64,000 nucleotides of DNA from Breviolum minutum Mf 1.05b.01 (taxonomy: Eukaryota > Sar > Dinophyceae > Suessiales > Symbiodiniaceae). Numbering within the stretch: position 1 is the stretch's first letter; the number at the start of each line of letters is the position of its first letter. The DNA is taken from positions 1-64,000 of the forward strand of contig DF239624.1 of assembly GCA_000507305.1 (NCBI GenBank), in the 5' to 3' direction. Position numbers and translations under genes: made by a program. Shown in pieces: positions 1 to 13,029 of the stretch. Under the pieces are notes generated by a model. That model did not search any database, had not been told where the DNA came from, and saw nothing but the letters and a program-made list of their open reading frames with translations.

Positions 1-274
1 CAAGTCCGCACCCAAAAAAAATAAGCAAGATTGTAAACGCAAGTGGTATTAGTGGTATTTCAAATGCTATTGGTAGTATATCATGTGCACAAAGGTTTCG
101 TTTGACTGTGAGCTTGTGCGATGTGACTGAAACTATAATCATGACTTGATTCAAATTGAGGATAGTAGCTTAGTTGGAACTTAAAAAGAACGTGGTATGT
201 TGCAAATAGGGGTCATAAGGAGCTGCTCCAAACAGGTCAGAACAATTTTGAAAAACCAAATTCAGAAATAACTC

Positions 275-535
275 TGAACCGCTCTGAGCCGTTCAGAACT
301 GTTTCTAAAACCGAGTTTTAGAAATAGCTCTGAACCGCTCTGAACCGCTCGGAACTATTTATAAATGTCGAGAATTTAGCAACCGCTCTAAACCGCTCTA
401 AACCGCTCTGAACCGCTATGAAGAAATGGATAGGAAATACATGTTTCTTTTAGAAATAGTTCTCAACCGCTCTGAGCTATTTAGAGCTATTTCTAAAAAC
501 AGGTTTAGGAACCGCTCTAAACCGCTCAGAACCAT
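275..535. repeat. Degenerate AACCGCTCT repeat block
   Basis: About twenty copies or near copies of AACCGCTCT, alternating with TTAGAAATAG-like and GAGCTATTTCTAAA-like segments, fill this block. Several copies appear in both orientations (AGAAATAGCTCT and AGAGCTATTTCT), so the block can fold on itself. No open reading frame is maintained. It resembles a decayed satellite or a nested hairpin element rather than a gene. Confidence 0.75.
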
Positions 536-1317
536 TCCTTAGCATGCTGTACGCTTGACCTAAATTCACACATTCTATGTAGTTCAATTTACCCTTTGGA
601 TACGTTACATGTTTGACTACAAAACAAGTTCGGGCTTTAAATGAATATTTGGTTTGTCAAATTTTAGTTCCATTGTATGTTGGAATTTATGACGAGATAA
701 AAGGCACACACGATATTAAAGACCAATGTCATCTACTCTATAGATGTGAGCAACGAATCAGCAATTGCAGGTCAATTAGTTGCGGCTAGGTCTGAATTGC
801 AACAACACGGAGTGTAAATCTAGAGTTATTTTCAAAAGCTTTCGGTTCTAGATCTTAAAACACCTTCCTGCTTTATACTTGATAGAGATTTTTTGTTTCA
901 AGAACGCGAAAACTTGTCTGGAACACACAGCATGCTCAATCTTTTTTTTGCAGATTGCATCATGTGTTTTGTAAGCAATGGTATCTGTAATCTATAGCAG
1001 CAATGTCCATATGTTTGAGTCCGCATCTCTGTTTATGTTCTCAGTTCTCACAAGTTCTACTGAATATATGTTTACAGCTCGAAGCCGCTCCAACAATTCA
1101 ATCAACACACATCCTGATTAGGACTACCTCTGTTGGTTCTCTCGGAATATCATTGGTGGTTCTTTACAATATTTAGGACTAGCCATTGTAATTCCATTAA
1201 AAAAATGAGAATAGCTTAGCACTAGCTTTGGTGGCTTCCGGTGATCTTTTCCAACAGCCCCCACAAATTTGCAAAGTTTTTGGGAAGTACCCTCTACTGC
1301 AATGGGAAGTTCTAGCT

Positions 1318-1512
1318 TTTCCGCTAGGCCCCAAAGAGTTAGGAATATGTTAGGAATAGTTTTGGTGATTCGTCAAAGTTTTGGGGCTAGCTCTGATGAT
1401 TTGTCAAAAGTTTTAAAAATAGCTCTGGTGATTTGTCATGTTTTTTAGGAATAGCTCTGAAGATTTCCAGGAAATTTTAGAAATAGCTCTGGGATTTTTA
1501 GGAATAGCTCTA
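1318..1512. repeat. Degenerate TTAGGAATAGCTCTG tandem repeat
   Basis: Units close to TTTAGGAATAGCTCTG-GTGATTTGTCAAAG recur about six times with changed spacing. The GAATAGCTCT core echoes the block at 275-535, which suggests related repeat families. The block sits just upstream of the first DUF4116 exon, probably in an intron. Confidence 0.6.
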
Positions 1513-1547
1513 GCACCTGACAGACAAAGAGGCTAAAGCAGGTCCTA

Positions 1548-1569
1548 ATATATATATATATATATATAT
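1548..1569. repeat. TA dinucleotide tract
   Basis: An uninterrupted run of TA dinucleotides just upstream of the first recognised exon. Confidence 0.8.
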
Positions 1570-1575
1570 GTAAAC

Positions 1576-4500
1576 TTGCGACGTCATTTGCGGCACCACA
1601 TCTCCAAGCTTCATTTGAGCCCCCAGGACCGCGATGCCATTCGTTGGGCAGCGGAACAGATTTTGAATGATCGAGACTTCGCCGCCGCTGTGGCACAGTG
1701 GCATGGTGAGGCACCTCGAAATTTGGTGAATCAAAATCGGTTTCACATCACTTTGAACATAAGTATATAAATGGAAAGTGTTTTGATTTTTTATTGTTTG
1801 CCTGATGATCATGATAAGCACCATTATGTTCAGGTATAATGTAGATTTGTCGGGTGCGCATTAAGTCTTGAAGGCTGGAAGCTTGTAGTATGCTTGTGCA
1901 TACAGCGTACTTGTATGCTCATGCAGGTGAAGAGGTCTAGGGTTGAAGTTGAATCAAGTTTAATGTTGGCGGGCCGAGCTTTGTTCCCCCGTGGGAACAA
2001 AGTGGGGCCACAGGCTTTACAGTTCTTAACGTCTTGGCAAAGTGTTCCTAAGCTGCATTTGGTTGACTTGCTTCGTACATCGGCTTGGTAGATCCAGTTT
2101 TGTTCCTGCAGATTCGAAGTTTAAGAGATGATCAATGTCCAACTCCTTTTGCCAGATACATAAAGAATCATACTGATACATACGGTATGCTGTTTTGAAA
2201 TTGCTTGACATTGTTATGCATGAGCCTTCCCAAGAGCCGCCTATGGTATCGAACCCACTTTTGATGGCAAACATGTTCTTGTGGTAGGGAGGGTCCTTTC
2301 CCTCAAACACCAAGGATCCATCGATTGTCCTGGCGGCTGTACATCAAAAACCTGCTGCTATTCTATTTGCATCTCAAAGTTTAGTAGATCAACAAGACTT
2401 TCTGAAGCTTGTCTCGAGCACACGGAGGCGAATCCCTTCAAATGTTCACAGAGGCTTTGTCATTTCTTGTGCATTCCAATACTAGTATCAGCGTTTGATG
2501 TGTCCACCCTGCAATCTTCACTATCCTTTGGACCACTTTGGGCAATTTTTTTTTCAGCTCGACCAGTGACCATTGGCTGTGGAGCGCGAAACTAAAACTA
2601 AGGATTGATGCCATCAAGTGCAGTAAAGGTCATGTTTTGCAACATTTGAGTCTGGGCTCTTAGGCTTTTGAGGTGACAAGCTTGGGTACCTGCCATGTTA
2701 CCATGCAGGGCAGAAGCCCCCCAGATCTCCCACAAAATGAGGATTTTTGACGTGGTTTTGGATTTGTTGGATTAACACAGATTTATCTAGCGAGTTTTGT
2801 GGATGTGATGGTTTTGTGTGAAGAAGTCTCGTAGCAGAGGACATGTGTTACATGCATAAGTTGCATGCATTTGTGAAAATGCTGACATGAGGAGTTTAGT
2901 ATTTTTAGTTGGTTGCCTACCCTTGAAGTTGATCCAGTTGACATAGACTTTTACAATTATGTACCAGTAGTGTTTGTCCATTGGTTTGGTGCCGGATGGA
3001 TCTTCATCACCGAGTCCTGAGCCTTGAGCCAAGGTCAAGATCACCGCGAAAACCGCTCATTACAAAAGGCAGCGATTAAGAGCAACTGGTTGATGTTGGA
3101 GGTTTTGGCCCATGATGTACCTCACATCCGCAGCTCGAAGTCAACAAAAATGGAAGTATGATGACTGAAACGCGGAAACGCGCTGTTGGCTGTTGGCGGT
3201 TGTTTTTTTTGTTTGGGGGGGGGGATTGGAAAGGAAGGGATGAGATAGAATCCATATAAGCACTGAAAGAGTCCACGGGTAGGTTGGACAAAGACATTCC
3301 CCCAAAGCAAGTGTTTTTGAAGGAAATGACCGTGAACTCGTTCTTGATGCAGTATCTTCCCACGGCTGTGCGCCCTTGGCATTCAATCGAAAGGATGGTC
3401 GGGTGTGGTTTTTGGTGCTGTCACAAAAATCCTCCAGAGCCTGTTATGCTTGAATTTGAGATGTTGGGGTGGTTTTGGCTCGGAATGCCCACTAAGCATG
3501 AAGAAATATGAAGAAAGTAATTAACACATATAATTATTAATTATAGGATAAAACAAATAAACATGTGAAAACTTGTTGATTTGATTTATGTCTATGTGTG
3601 TGTCCAAGTGTCAACTCAGCTTTGAGTATCTAGAGTCTAGGTACACGTACCTAGAATTGCTGAATGCTATGTATATGTTAATATAGAATGTATATAATAT
3701 GTTGATGTGTAAATGTGATAATATTGCATCATATGTCATCATGTGTGAGTAGTTGTTTGGTAGACAAAGCAAGCATTCAATCAATGTCAAGTACGCATAT
3801 TAATTACATATGCAGCACTTGCTCCGTAAACTCCCCTTACAAGCGGTGCATGCGAGGGGTCAATCTCAACAGACTTCCCAAAGGCGCTGGAATTTGCATC
3901 TGCAGCGCTTCGTGCGGACCCGGAGCTGGTCGAAGTTGCCTTGAAGCGCAGCGGCGGCGCAGCACTGCGTTGGGCAGAGGATACCTTGAAAGGTCAAAGG
4001 TGCCCTGAGACATTTTCAATGGGAATGCTTTGTGAACCACGTTGGTTTACATTTGCAAAGCGTGTTAGACCAATGTTTTGGGGGAACGAGTTGTAACAAA
4101 AAAGTATAAGAAGTGTATTCAAAAAAGGACCTGTTTAGAGATTGCACGTTTTCATTAGCCACAAGATATGTGCTCATGCAACCAAATCCTTCTTCTCAAG
4201 GCCTCAGGGACATGTGTGATGGATAGTCCAGCCAAAAAAAAGCAAATTAATTGATTCAATTGTTTTGCCATTATGGACCCATGGGCCATGGACCCATAGC
4301 TTTAGAGTATTCCATAGTGACTCCGCTGAGTGTTTGATCAAACTTGGCGGGTTCCAAAGTGACTCAAGAAGTTTTTTGTTAAAGTGCAACATGAGATTCA
4401 GATAGACGAAACTAGCTTCGCTGAGGTAAATGCATTTTAATTTTGGTGATGTTCCATCGATACCCTTTTATGCCTTTTTGAGTGGTTTACAGTAACTTTG

Positions 4501-5955
4501 GGTATAATATATAGTCTTGTACTATGGTGGTATGTGATGCGGGCATCCCGTCGGACACTTTGAATGGAAATATGACCACTTAAAGGGCATGACATGTCCA
4601 CAACTCACAGCAGTCACTGCAGAGCACCTCTTAGGACAACTAAACATATGAGATCTTTTGAAAGCCTTAATTTGAAAGTTCTCACTTGACAAATGCAACT
4701 CATCAGTGTTCTGGACTGTAGCTCTTACTGAATTGTGTCTCGATGCGGTGAGTTTTGCCAGGGAATTGGTATGGAGTGCCATTCAAGCAGACGCAGGCAA
4801 TTTGCAATATGCCTCCCAGGCGACCTTGTGTTGAATAAGAATTGCTGTCGATGATAGTCGATGGTTTCCTTTTATATTTCTCCAAAGGGCTCGCGCCTCA
4901 AAATGGGCATTCGTAAACTGACACTGAGTGCGGACCATGTGGATATCCATGCGGCAAACAAAGTTCATTATTAGATACCGTGGAGATGGTGTTTGCAACA
5001 TGTTTTAGCACTTAAAAAATCCAAGAGCATAAAAGGTACAGAGAAGGTGTTCCTCCAAACCCCTGCGCGGACAATTGAATATTATATCACTTGAGAATGT
5101 TGAGTTTATAAGGCAGCTTTTCTCTCTGTGGTGAAAGATGCGTTACTAGTGTCAATGACGAGTGATGTATGTCGACAAGGGTGTGCAGCGAACGAGATTC
5201 CAATACCAATGGCCTGGGTGCAAACATTTGCATTGACGACGCACTGACTGATAAGATCCATCAAAACATAGCAAGTACTCCTTTGATCTCCTTTGCACCT
5301 TTGCACATGTTTGCAAGGTCCTTGCCTTTCTTGTAGGAAGTCCATGAAAGAAGTCGCACTGTTCAAGATGCCTTGCTTTAAATGCCAAAGGTTTGCAATG
5401 GTTTGGTTTCGCTTTCACACATGAGGACCTGCGTGCAGATCCCGAGTTGGTCATGGAAGCTGTGAAGCGCAACTTGAGTTCAATTACGAGTCGAAGCCGG
5501 GGAAAAAGTGGCCCACTGCGGGGTTTTCTGAAGAAAATGGTGTTTAGTTTGACAATGAACTCAAGGATTTACAGTAGTAGAATTTCATTATAATTAGTTT
5601 CCAACTCGTAGATCAATGTGCTTTGGTAACGAATGTAACATTGGTTGAGCCTCGGACCACCACTAAGTCTTTGCTTTTTGTCAATGTTGCTCACGTTTCA
5701 CCATGAATTGGGCAATTTTTGTTGCAAGGTGATTCACTTTGTGATAGAATATGATGTAAAAGGTTCATGGATTGTTTGACCACGAGGTGGTTGAGACTTC
5801 CAGTAACCAAAATCTATGGCCTTTGCATTTCTTTTCTGCTTGGCCGTGAGGTAATGGAAATGTGCTGAAGTTCGCCTGTCCGACGGTGCTGTCCACCTCC
5901 CTGGTGCGTGTGGCAGTGCAGCAAGCCGGTGGACATGTCTTGGAATCCCTGCCTG
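1576..5955 (+). CDS. DUF4116-repeat protein, multi-exon, partial
   Basis: Exons read on the + strand: about 1576-1705, 2003-2087, 3873-3999, 4762-4827, 5391-5468 and 5851-5955. They encode DUF4116-like units, the helical repeat (about 45-50 residues) common in algal and protist proteins. Visible signatures are AIRWAAEQILNDRDFAAAV, ALEFASAALRADPELV, RELVWSAIQADAGNLQYAS, EDLRADPELVMEAVK and NGNVLKFACPTVL. Phases agree at 1705/2003, 3999/4762 and 5468/5851. The last junction uses a GC donor (GCAACT) and restores AVKRNGNVLKF, exactly the expected repeat. At least one exon seems missing between 4827 and 5391. The first coding exon and the start codon are not seen. The role of DUF4116 proteins is unknown; protein interaction is a guess. 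The introns (for example 2088-3872) hold no other gene. The gene may continue into the exons at 6734-8319. Confidence 0.7.
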
Positions 5956-6733
5956 GTGACTTGGAGATCATTGCCCTTGAGTTTTGGGTGATGTTTTTTT
6001 TTTAGATACTAGTCAGGGTTAAAGGAATTTGATAGCCAGATGGGTTTTGAGATTAGTGGTTTTTAAGGCCGAACTCGGTGGGTTTTCAGGTTTCAAGATA
6101 GGTTTCATGAGTTTATGGCTGAAGTGCTGACGCTGTAGCTGCCGTAGCTGTAGGTGAGTTGGTCGAAGCCTGCAGTACAGAGATGGAAGTTCCTGGGCAA
6201 AAATACATGCAAAACACAAGTTGATGACAGGTGATCACAGATGCAGTTGTTGGTCGGGTTTGGAGCCAATTCGCTGGCCAAGTGGTTTTCTCTAAGTTGC
6301 CCCACATCAGTTTGATATTTGTACTGGTATGTTTCCATGTCTATGTTTTTATTCCCATCTCTGTCTAAATATGTCTAAATCTTATCTTTGGCTGGCGGAT
6401 ATTTGTGGACATACGTAGCAGACATGTCATCTGACAATACCTGCTGATATCTGCAGATATTTGACCGGCATGACATGGCAGGGTTGCAGCGCCTGAGTTT
6501 CCTTTCCGCTTGTGAGTTAATGAATCTTGCTCTGATATCCGCATCGAACAATAACTATCAACATGAACAGATTGCTTGCGACTGCCATTATACTGAGTTT
6601 TAACATCTCCTTGCACACATTTGACCATTCCGACATATTCCGACCAATGTATACTTGTGGTAAGACCATCGCAAGACTACTCTCAACAATGATCAAAAAT
6701 GGTCAATCAGAGTTTTAAAATGTTCTATGGCAG
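5956..6733. other. Probable intron, no gene seen
   Basis: AT-rich sequence with short T-runs and scattered stops in all frames. Nothing recognisable. Confidence 0.4.
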
Positions 6734-8319
6734 GTGCAAAATGCCCAACCAGATGATTTCATGTTGGCAGTGGAACAACGTCTTATCAGATGGAGTTGTT
6801 GTTGCAAGGCTTGAAGGTACGGAATTCCTCATTGAGTCATACCGACCAATCAGGTTATCTTAAGGGTAGCTAAGGAGCTTCGGCGTGGGAGTTCCATTTA
6901 TTTACATGTATTTTCAGGTCACTGGCGGGAACAAAAAGAACAGAATCCTCAAAAATCATCATTGGTTGCGTTCCCCGATCTCTTTGAGAGGCTGTTGACA
7001 TCTTTGCTGAGTCCTGAGACCACTGACTGTCCGACTGGCCTTACTATCAGATTATTCTACATGATTTGGTCCCACTCAACAGAAAACCACTAGCTTCATA
7101 TGAAATTGAATCAGCTACTGCATGACGACTCTCAATGCTCCTACTCACCAGAAGGAAGTTTGTTGCAATCAAACTTGGTTCGGAATGGATGGACCATTTT
7201 CATGGTCTTTGAAGTGGTATCAGATATATGATATATCAATCCGAGACTCGAGGGCTTTTGCTTGAGCTTTGCAGCTCAGCAGGACGAAAGAATGCGCTGA
7301 TGGGCCAATGGGGTTTCCGTTTCGGACTTTTAGGCAGCTCTTTGAACCGCAAAAAAGGTTATAAGAGATGAACATGCTTAGAGTAAAACAAATGCCCACA
7401 TAATGCCCACTGAAAACTTGGCTTGTCTTTGGTAGACCAGAAATCATGACAACACAAGGTTCCTCAAAAAACGAGTCTTTACACAACTGAAAAATACAAA
7501 ATCATCACCTTTGCGACCATCACGGGGGGGTTTAACATTTGTGGGTTAATATTTGTTGATGCCAACCTTTTCGGCTTGGAAAAGTGTCCGTAGTTTTGAT
7601 GATTTGCTGTTTGGGTTATTCTCCAATTTGACTTTTTCATCATTTTGCCGGCCAACATGTTATATATACTCAGTTAATTTTTAGTAATCAATGTTTTGAA
7701 GTTTTGAAGGATCAGTTTGGATTCAACATGATTGACCAGCCAGTCTCAACATGTGATGGAATTGCATCACATTTTTGTTATCCGGTTAGCATGCAGAGTA
7801 TGCCATCATCACCTTTTGGACAGACCAGGAATTTTGAACATCCACTGGATATCCCGTGCAATTAGCGGCATCGTTAGAGGGAGACATAGAGAGAAACAGC
7901 GAGAGACGCGGTGGATTGTATTTAAAAAACTCCCGGCTTGGTGTTGATTCATGGTAGCTTCCGATTCTTTGCGGAGCGGTGGGACAGCCCATGGTGGACA
8001 CAGGACTCGGATGCAGCATGTTTGGTGATGTTGATTTTGAAAGACTCCATGCTTTCAATCATGGGACATTGTCCATCCCCACCAGCTCAATATGCCATAC
8101 GTATTCATAAGATGAGGCCTTACTTGTATGTCACCACAGTGGTAGTTACTTACCCTTTACCAAGCCTGTTTACCTGGTGCCGTTTGGAGGGCTATGAAAC
8201 TTGAGCCACAGACTTTGACTAAAGGAGTGATTTCCAAGACCTACCCTGGTATGAAGAAGAGGCCTGCGGCATGGAGCTTGGACAAACACATTCCAAAGCT
8301 ATTCTTTAAGAATGTTTGA
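6734..8319 (+). CDS. Unknown protein, 3' exons ending at a stop
   Basis: Exons: 6734-6816 (frame reading SDGVVVARLE before a GTACGG donor), 6918-7068 (opens after TTTTCAG, reads WREQKEQN and PDLFERLLTSLLSPE), possibly 7157-7206 (VAIKLGSEWMDHF), and a terminal exon at 8190-8319 reading KGVISKTYPGMKKRP and ending LFFKNV-TGA. The phase at 6816/6918 matches through a split Gly codon. A further open stretch at 7951-8016 (FRFFAERWDSPWW) may also be coding. I recognise no domain. This could be the 3' end of the DUF4116 gene upstream or a separate gene. Confidence 0.5.
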
Positions 8320-8590
8320 GTTTGAGACGTTTTAAGATATTTTTAAAGGATGGGTAAAGTTAGAAGTGATGTTGGTATGAACACTGAGATGTTTTTCCTG
8401 AAACTATCGACGCAGGTCGAAGACAAAGCGAACTTGCAAATGGTTTGCACAAACCTGGGGTCGTATACTAAGTAATATATTATATAGAACATTTTGGTGA
8501 AGATTCTCAGCCTCACATTGCACCAGTGAAAATATCTATTTCAGCCTTCTAGAGCTTGTTCGATCTCACTCACATCTCAAAAAATGTCAG

Positions 8591-11500
8591 GCAATTCTTT
8601 ATCCACTTGTTTTTGACCGAGCGCAAGCAAATGTCCAGGCAATTGCCAGAATTGAAGGCGACTTTGGTGCAAGCTGGTTGGTCTCAAGTTTGCCACTCGG
8701 GATGCATCACGAATTGTTTTTTAACCACAGATATGCCAATCATGTCAGATCTGAGACTTGACCTAAATGGCTGGGAGTTGAACAATGGCCGTAAATCAGT
8801 CTGTAGTATATACTGTACATAAAATATTGTATGTCTTAGGTTACATTTATCATTTGGTCCAAGTTAGGATGCAAAGAGGTGCCCAACTTTAAACAGGGGT
8901 GAATGCTTTGAAGCCAACTTTGATAGGGCTAGAGACTTCGCACAATTGACACTTTGGAATAGGGCACCATCGGATTTAGACAAAGCATGTTCAATTTTAC
9001 TTTGGCAGCAGCAGTAGTATCTCTCTCTCTTTTCTCCCCTCTCTCTCCCTCTCTTCCTGCTTAAGTGAATGCATCGATTCTGTTTATGAAATTTTATGAA
9101 TATGTTGTTTGAATTCTGTGCGTGTGTGATATTAATTTGGTCATGAGGGAAACTTCCCATTAAATGACTCAGGTTGGTGAACAGAGTTTCAAACACAGCT
9201 GCTTGTGACACTGGCTGAGACTGGAATCTTTATAAATCACCATCCAAACTTTCAGACTCCACATGGGCACAACTTTTCACATGGAGCTGGTTGGGTTCCA
9301 TGTTGGTATTCATGGGATATGACATGATGATATGATGATATGATGTCATCCCGAAATCATTTAGATTTAAAATGCTTGAGGTAAGAAGGCCAAATACATA
9401 AACCCTACGGTTTGAGCGACCAATACGCCAAATATGAAAGTTTCATAATACTACAGGAAAGGCAGGAGGTACAACAGACAATGCACTTGTGACTAATCTA
9501 CCAGCATCTTCCAAGAGGTGCCAATTAAACCCGAAGGGAAGGAACCGTTTGGCACCCTGTGGAAGGTCCAGGTATGAAATAGTAATCGTGACCTGGGCCG
9601 AGGTAAAGTTCCGAGTGCGCCTGCACAGTCGCGCTTCGTTCGTGTCCCTGGCGGGTGGCGTCCACGGCGGCCTCTCATAGGTCGTGGAAATGATGAGGAA
9701 AGGGCCACAGGATGGGAGGAAATGATAGGAAATGCATGGAAATACCATGAACCTTTGGACAGGGACAGGGTTGTTGGTAGGAACTGGGAAATAAGAAACC
9801 AAATGGAATCTTGAATTTGGCTTAAAAGCACATGTTGTAGATGTGACGACTTCAGACAAGGAGCCTGCATCACCAGTGTCCAGCAAGTTCTCGGGCACTG
9901 AAGGCGTGGATTTTAGCGGGTTACTCCACCGGGCTGGCTGGGCGTTTCAATTGATGTTTTAACTTTCCTTGTAAGGGTATTTGGTACATACATGCATAGG
10001 GGTAGTTGTGTTACTTAGTTTGTATATGGGTTTTCTGTCAAAAGCTGCGTGCAATGACAGGCATATTGTACAGTATATTGATGATACACTGATATTGATC
10101 TACAGTATGTTGCATCTCCCGTTTGGTCTCGATAGATCTGCACATCTTGTATATAGGCCTTGTTTCACAAATGCATTCCGTGGATCAGTCTTTACTTGTC
10201 GACTGTGTGATGTACATGGCTTGCATATACGTAGACATATTTCGCACACCACAATCAGCTTTGAACTTCGTGACACTGGGAAAACACACATGGAACATAT
10301 GTTAACTCATCATCTAAGGTCCAAGCTGTGTGTAAACTACATGCCGCCGCAGCATGGCACTTGTTTGTTTTCTGATAGGTGATATGTCGCCACGCTGGAG
10401 CGTGCCGACACGGTCCCTGAAGACAAATTCATCCCAAGATGCTGTGTCTTGGCTAGCAGACTAACAATGAAAGTGTGTGTTGGTGACCGGCACTTCTGTT
10501 TGGTCAACCATGTTGCTTGTCAAAGATTGATATGCTAAGACAAGATTGACACTCTTATTTTTCTTTGCAGTGCGACCCTTTGTTTTGTGGACTATATTTT
10601 TGATGGGAAATAACTATGGTCGCCTGCTGGCAGCAACTCCAACTCACAGGTGTGCGACAAGCAAGCGTACTTAGCGAACCCAACTCACACATCTCTACAC
10701 TTTGTATATATGCAGGGTATCAGGTGCCAGTGCACTTCATTTCCAGCTTACTCAGAATTCCAGAATTGCGAAGGTCTAGAGAACCTTCGTTGGTGTTTTG
10801 CGTGCCTGCGCCAGAAAGCACCTCCAAATGCCACCTAAAATGGAGCTTGGAAAAAGACCACTTCGCACTGAATACAGCGCTGTCCAAAAGCCACTTCGGA
10901 ACCCATAAGAAAATTTGAATATGATTGAATATGCCAGGCTCCAGCCACATGATCCACATGCTTTGGGCACACGGCACCTTAAAGTAGATCGAAGCTTTCC
11001 CATTGTGTCCTTCCCTTCCGCCCCTTCGAACAAGACCACGAGGTCGGCGGATATGACTCCTTACAGATATGCCTTCAAAAGATATAGTCTTGCCGTAGAG
11101 TTATCCCTGGTACTTATGGCCTATGTTCCGAAATAGCTGCCCTGCCTGCAGGTCACTCACATACAAACTAGTCCACCGTCAGCCTTAGCACTTTCACGAC
11201 CGGATGGCTTGGAGCGAGAGAAGCGTCCATACAGGCTGATCAGTCCGGAATTCAGCTGTCAGACGTGGATTCAAGATGGATTTGTGGGGCCATGGTCAAA
11301 GAATGTCAAGGATCATACATGAACATCATGAACATAATCTTGGCAAACTTGCTTCATATTACTTTTAAGGACTTTAGTGGAATGATTTTTCCTCTGCTGC
11401 GGGGATATTCAGAGATAGTTCAGAAGAAGTCAGAATTTGAAACCATCATTTCTGGCTTGGTTGTTCTAACTCAGCAGAAAGACAGTATTGTCCAACTCTG

Positions 11501-12719
11501 AGAAGCAGTCATATCTTGTGTTTGCGTCTCCTGGCAACAAGACATTCCAACAGGAGAGATCCCCACTTATCAAAAGAGCTGCACTTGTGGCCTGAGAAGT
11601 TTCTGAAGGACTTGATGGTTTGGCCAAGGCCTTGTTAATCTCAAGGTAGCTTCGTTTATCGGTTAATTTGAGTATACCAGGAAGCGTGGCAAAAAATCGT
11701 TTATGGTCATTCCAGCGGGTGGTTGGCAACTATACATGATATTGATTAGATAGGCTCTACGCTCGTTTTCTGCAGAAACTGCACCTCATTAGAGTCATGT
11801 GTGGAAGTCCTTGGACAGAGAAAAAAACACCTGTTGTTGGTGAAAAATCATTGAACTTCCATGGGGTTTCTAATGCCTTTCCAGGAGCAAGAGAGAAGGA
11901 TCAAGGCTCCCCTTGCTGGTGATCCCTTGGATACCGTCTCTCGGCAACTTGCATGTTTTGAAGTCTGAAGAATGCATGGGGCGCTCCTTTGCATCCATGT
12001 CGGGAAGAAGTAGACAAGGTAAATAGGAATATGATACAAGATCATGATTTTTAGAACTTTAGATTTATTTTGGCCTCATATGTTCGAAAGCTGCCGTTAG
12101 GCGTATCATATTTTGTACTCTTTTTTGCCATGGGCCGATCCCTTCCCTGTGCTTTGCGATTCCTAAGTGAGAAGTTATCCTTTGTACTTCTGTTGCTTAC
12201 CTTGTGCATTGCATGTGGAACCATGTGGTATTTTTATCAAGCAAAAAAAAAGGGTTTGTGACCCCCAGAATTGAACCCGCCACATCAAACATTCCGTTGA
12301 CATGTCATGACCCATGCCGAAGTGTACCGTTGCAATTTTTGAAGGGGCACTACCCTCCAAAAAAAAAACAGTACCTGCCAACCCCCTGATACAATTTCTG
12401 CAACTAAACTTGTGGGATTTTGGTAAATCCTGTGTTCGTATTGTTTGATCTTTTTGGGTTGATATGCAGGCATAGGTTTTTGGGAAAGCACTGTGTCAGC
12501 ACGTGCTAACACATAATCCATCCCTTTCATTGTCATTGGACGCCCCTTGCGACAAAGTAAAATCCCATTTGCAACGCAGTGGCATGGCATGCAAGTCGGC
12601 GAAGCCCCATACCCAAACTCCTTGAGGCTTTGGAGGAGCTGAAACATTTACCCAAACGTGATGGACGTGATGGAAGCAGTTCAGGTAGCAGCAGGCGCAA
12701 ACGCTTTATGACTGTTTGA
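8591..12719 (+). CDS. Unknown protein, about ten exons
   Basis: Candidate exons: 8591-8743 (ARIEGDFGASWLVSSLP), 8897-8988 (two open frames: ECFEANFDRARDF, or the phase-matching GVNALKPTLIG), 9505-9571 (KPEGKEPFGTLWKVQ), 9616-9677 (FRVRLHSRASFVSLAGG, about 74% GC at third positions), 9861-9962, 10379-10461 (frame unsure), 10571-10649 (FVLWTIFLMGNNYGRLL), 10716-10773, 11152-11304 (SRPDGLEREKRPYRLISPE), 11885-11962 (KAPLAGDPLDTVSRQL) and a terminal exon 12580-12719 ending in an Arg/Ser-rich tail SSRRKRFMTV-TGA. Phases agree for 9571/9616, 10649/10716, 10773/11152 and 11304/11885. I recognise no domain. A 151-codon open frame on the minus strand at 9443-9898 covers two of these exons; I treat it as a shadow. 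The locus may hold more than one gene, since 9962 also ends in a stop. Confidence 0.5.
9019..9060. repeat. CT-rich polypyrimidine tract
   Basis: A run of TCTC and CCTCTC units, almost pure pyrimidine, inside an intron. Confidence 0.7.
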
Positions 12720-13029
12720 TACTGTTCACGCTGTGTTCAGAACTACGCATATATTATATATTTTTTTAGCACTTACGTACAGAGGCAAAGTGATTCTATG
12801 TTAATGGGATTCCTGTCAATACTAATTTAATAATTAATATATAGTCAGGTTGTATATATATATATATGTGCGTGTGTAAATATTTCTTTAAGTATACATA
12901 TGAATTATATATTTGGAATTCATGAATCCATTAAAATCATCTGAAATTGTCTCCCCCCCCAAAAAAAAAACTGAATTGACCAGCAACATGACACCGGTAG
13001 CTTGGTTGTTGTTTAATGTGTTGACGAGG
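12720..13029. other. Probable intergenic spacer
   Basis: Very AT-rich, with a TATATATATATATGTGCGTG microsatellite near 12852 and a C-run followed by an A-run at 12952-12970. No exon seen. Confidence 0.4.

Larger units (their letters stand above)
1..1575. other. AT-rich non-coding stretch
   Basis: No exon here is supported well. It holds the two repeat blocks annotated separately and short AT-rich runs. A possible tiny exon lies at about 770-812, after a TTGCAG acceptor, with an open frame reading QLVAARSELQQHG before a GTGTAA donor. It is too short to trust. Confidence 0.4.

Noticed and set aside
9443..9898. 151-codon minus-strand frame.
   Set aside because: The + strand exons 9505-9571 and 9616-9677 inside it have splice signals, matching phase and much higher third-position GC.
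9981..10382. Open frame of 133 codons with a YIDD tetrapeptide, like the catalytic motif of reverse transcriptases.
   Set aside because: No other reverse-transcriptase block is visible around it, the frame has no codon bias and it is crossed by better spliced exons. Chance match.
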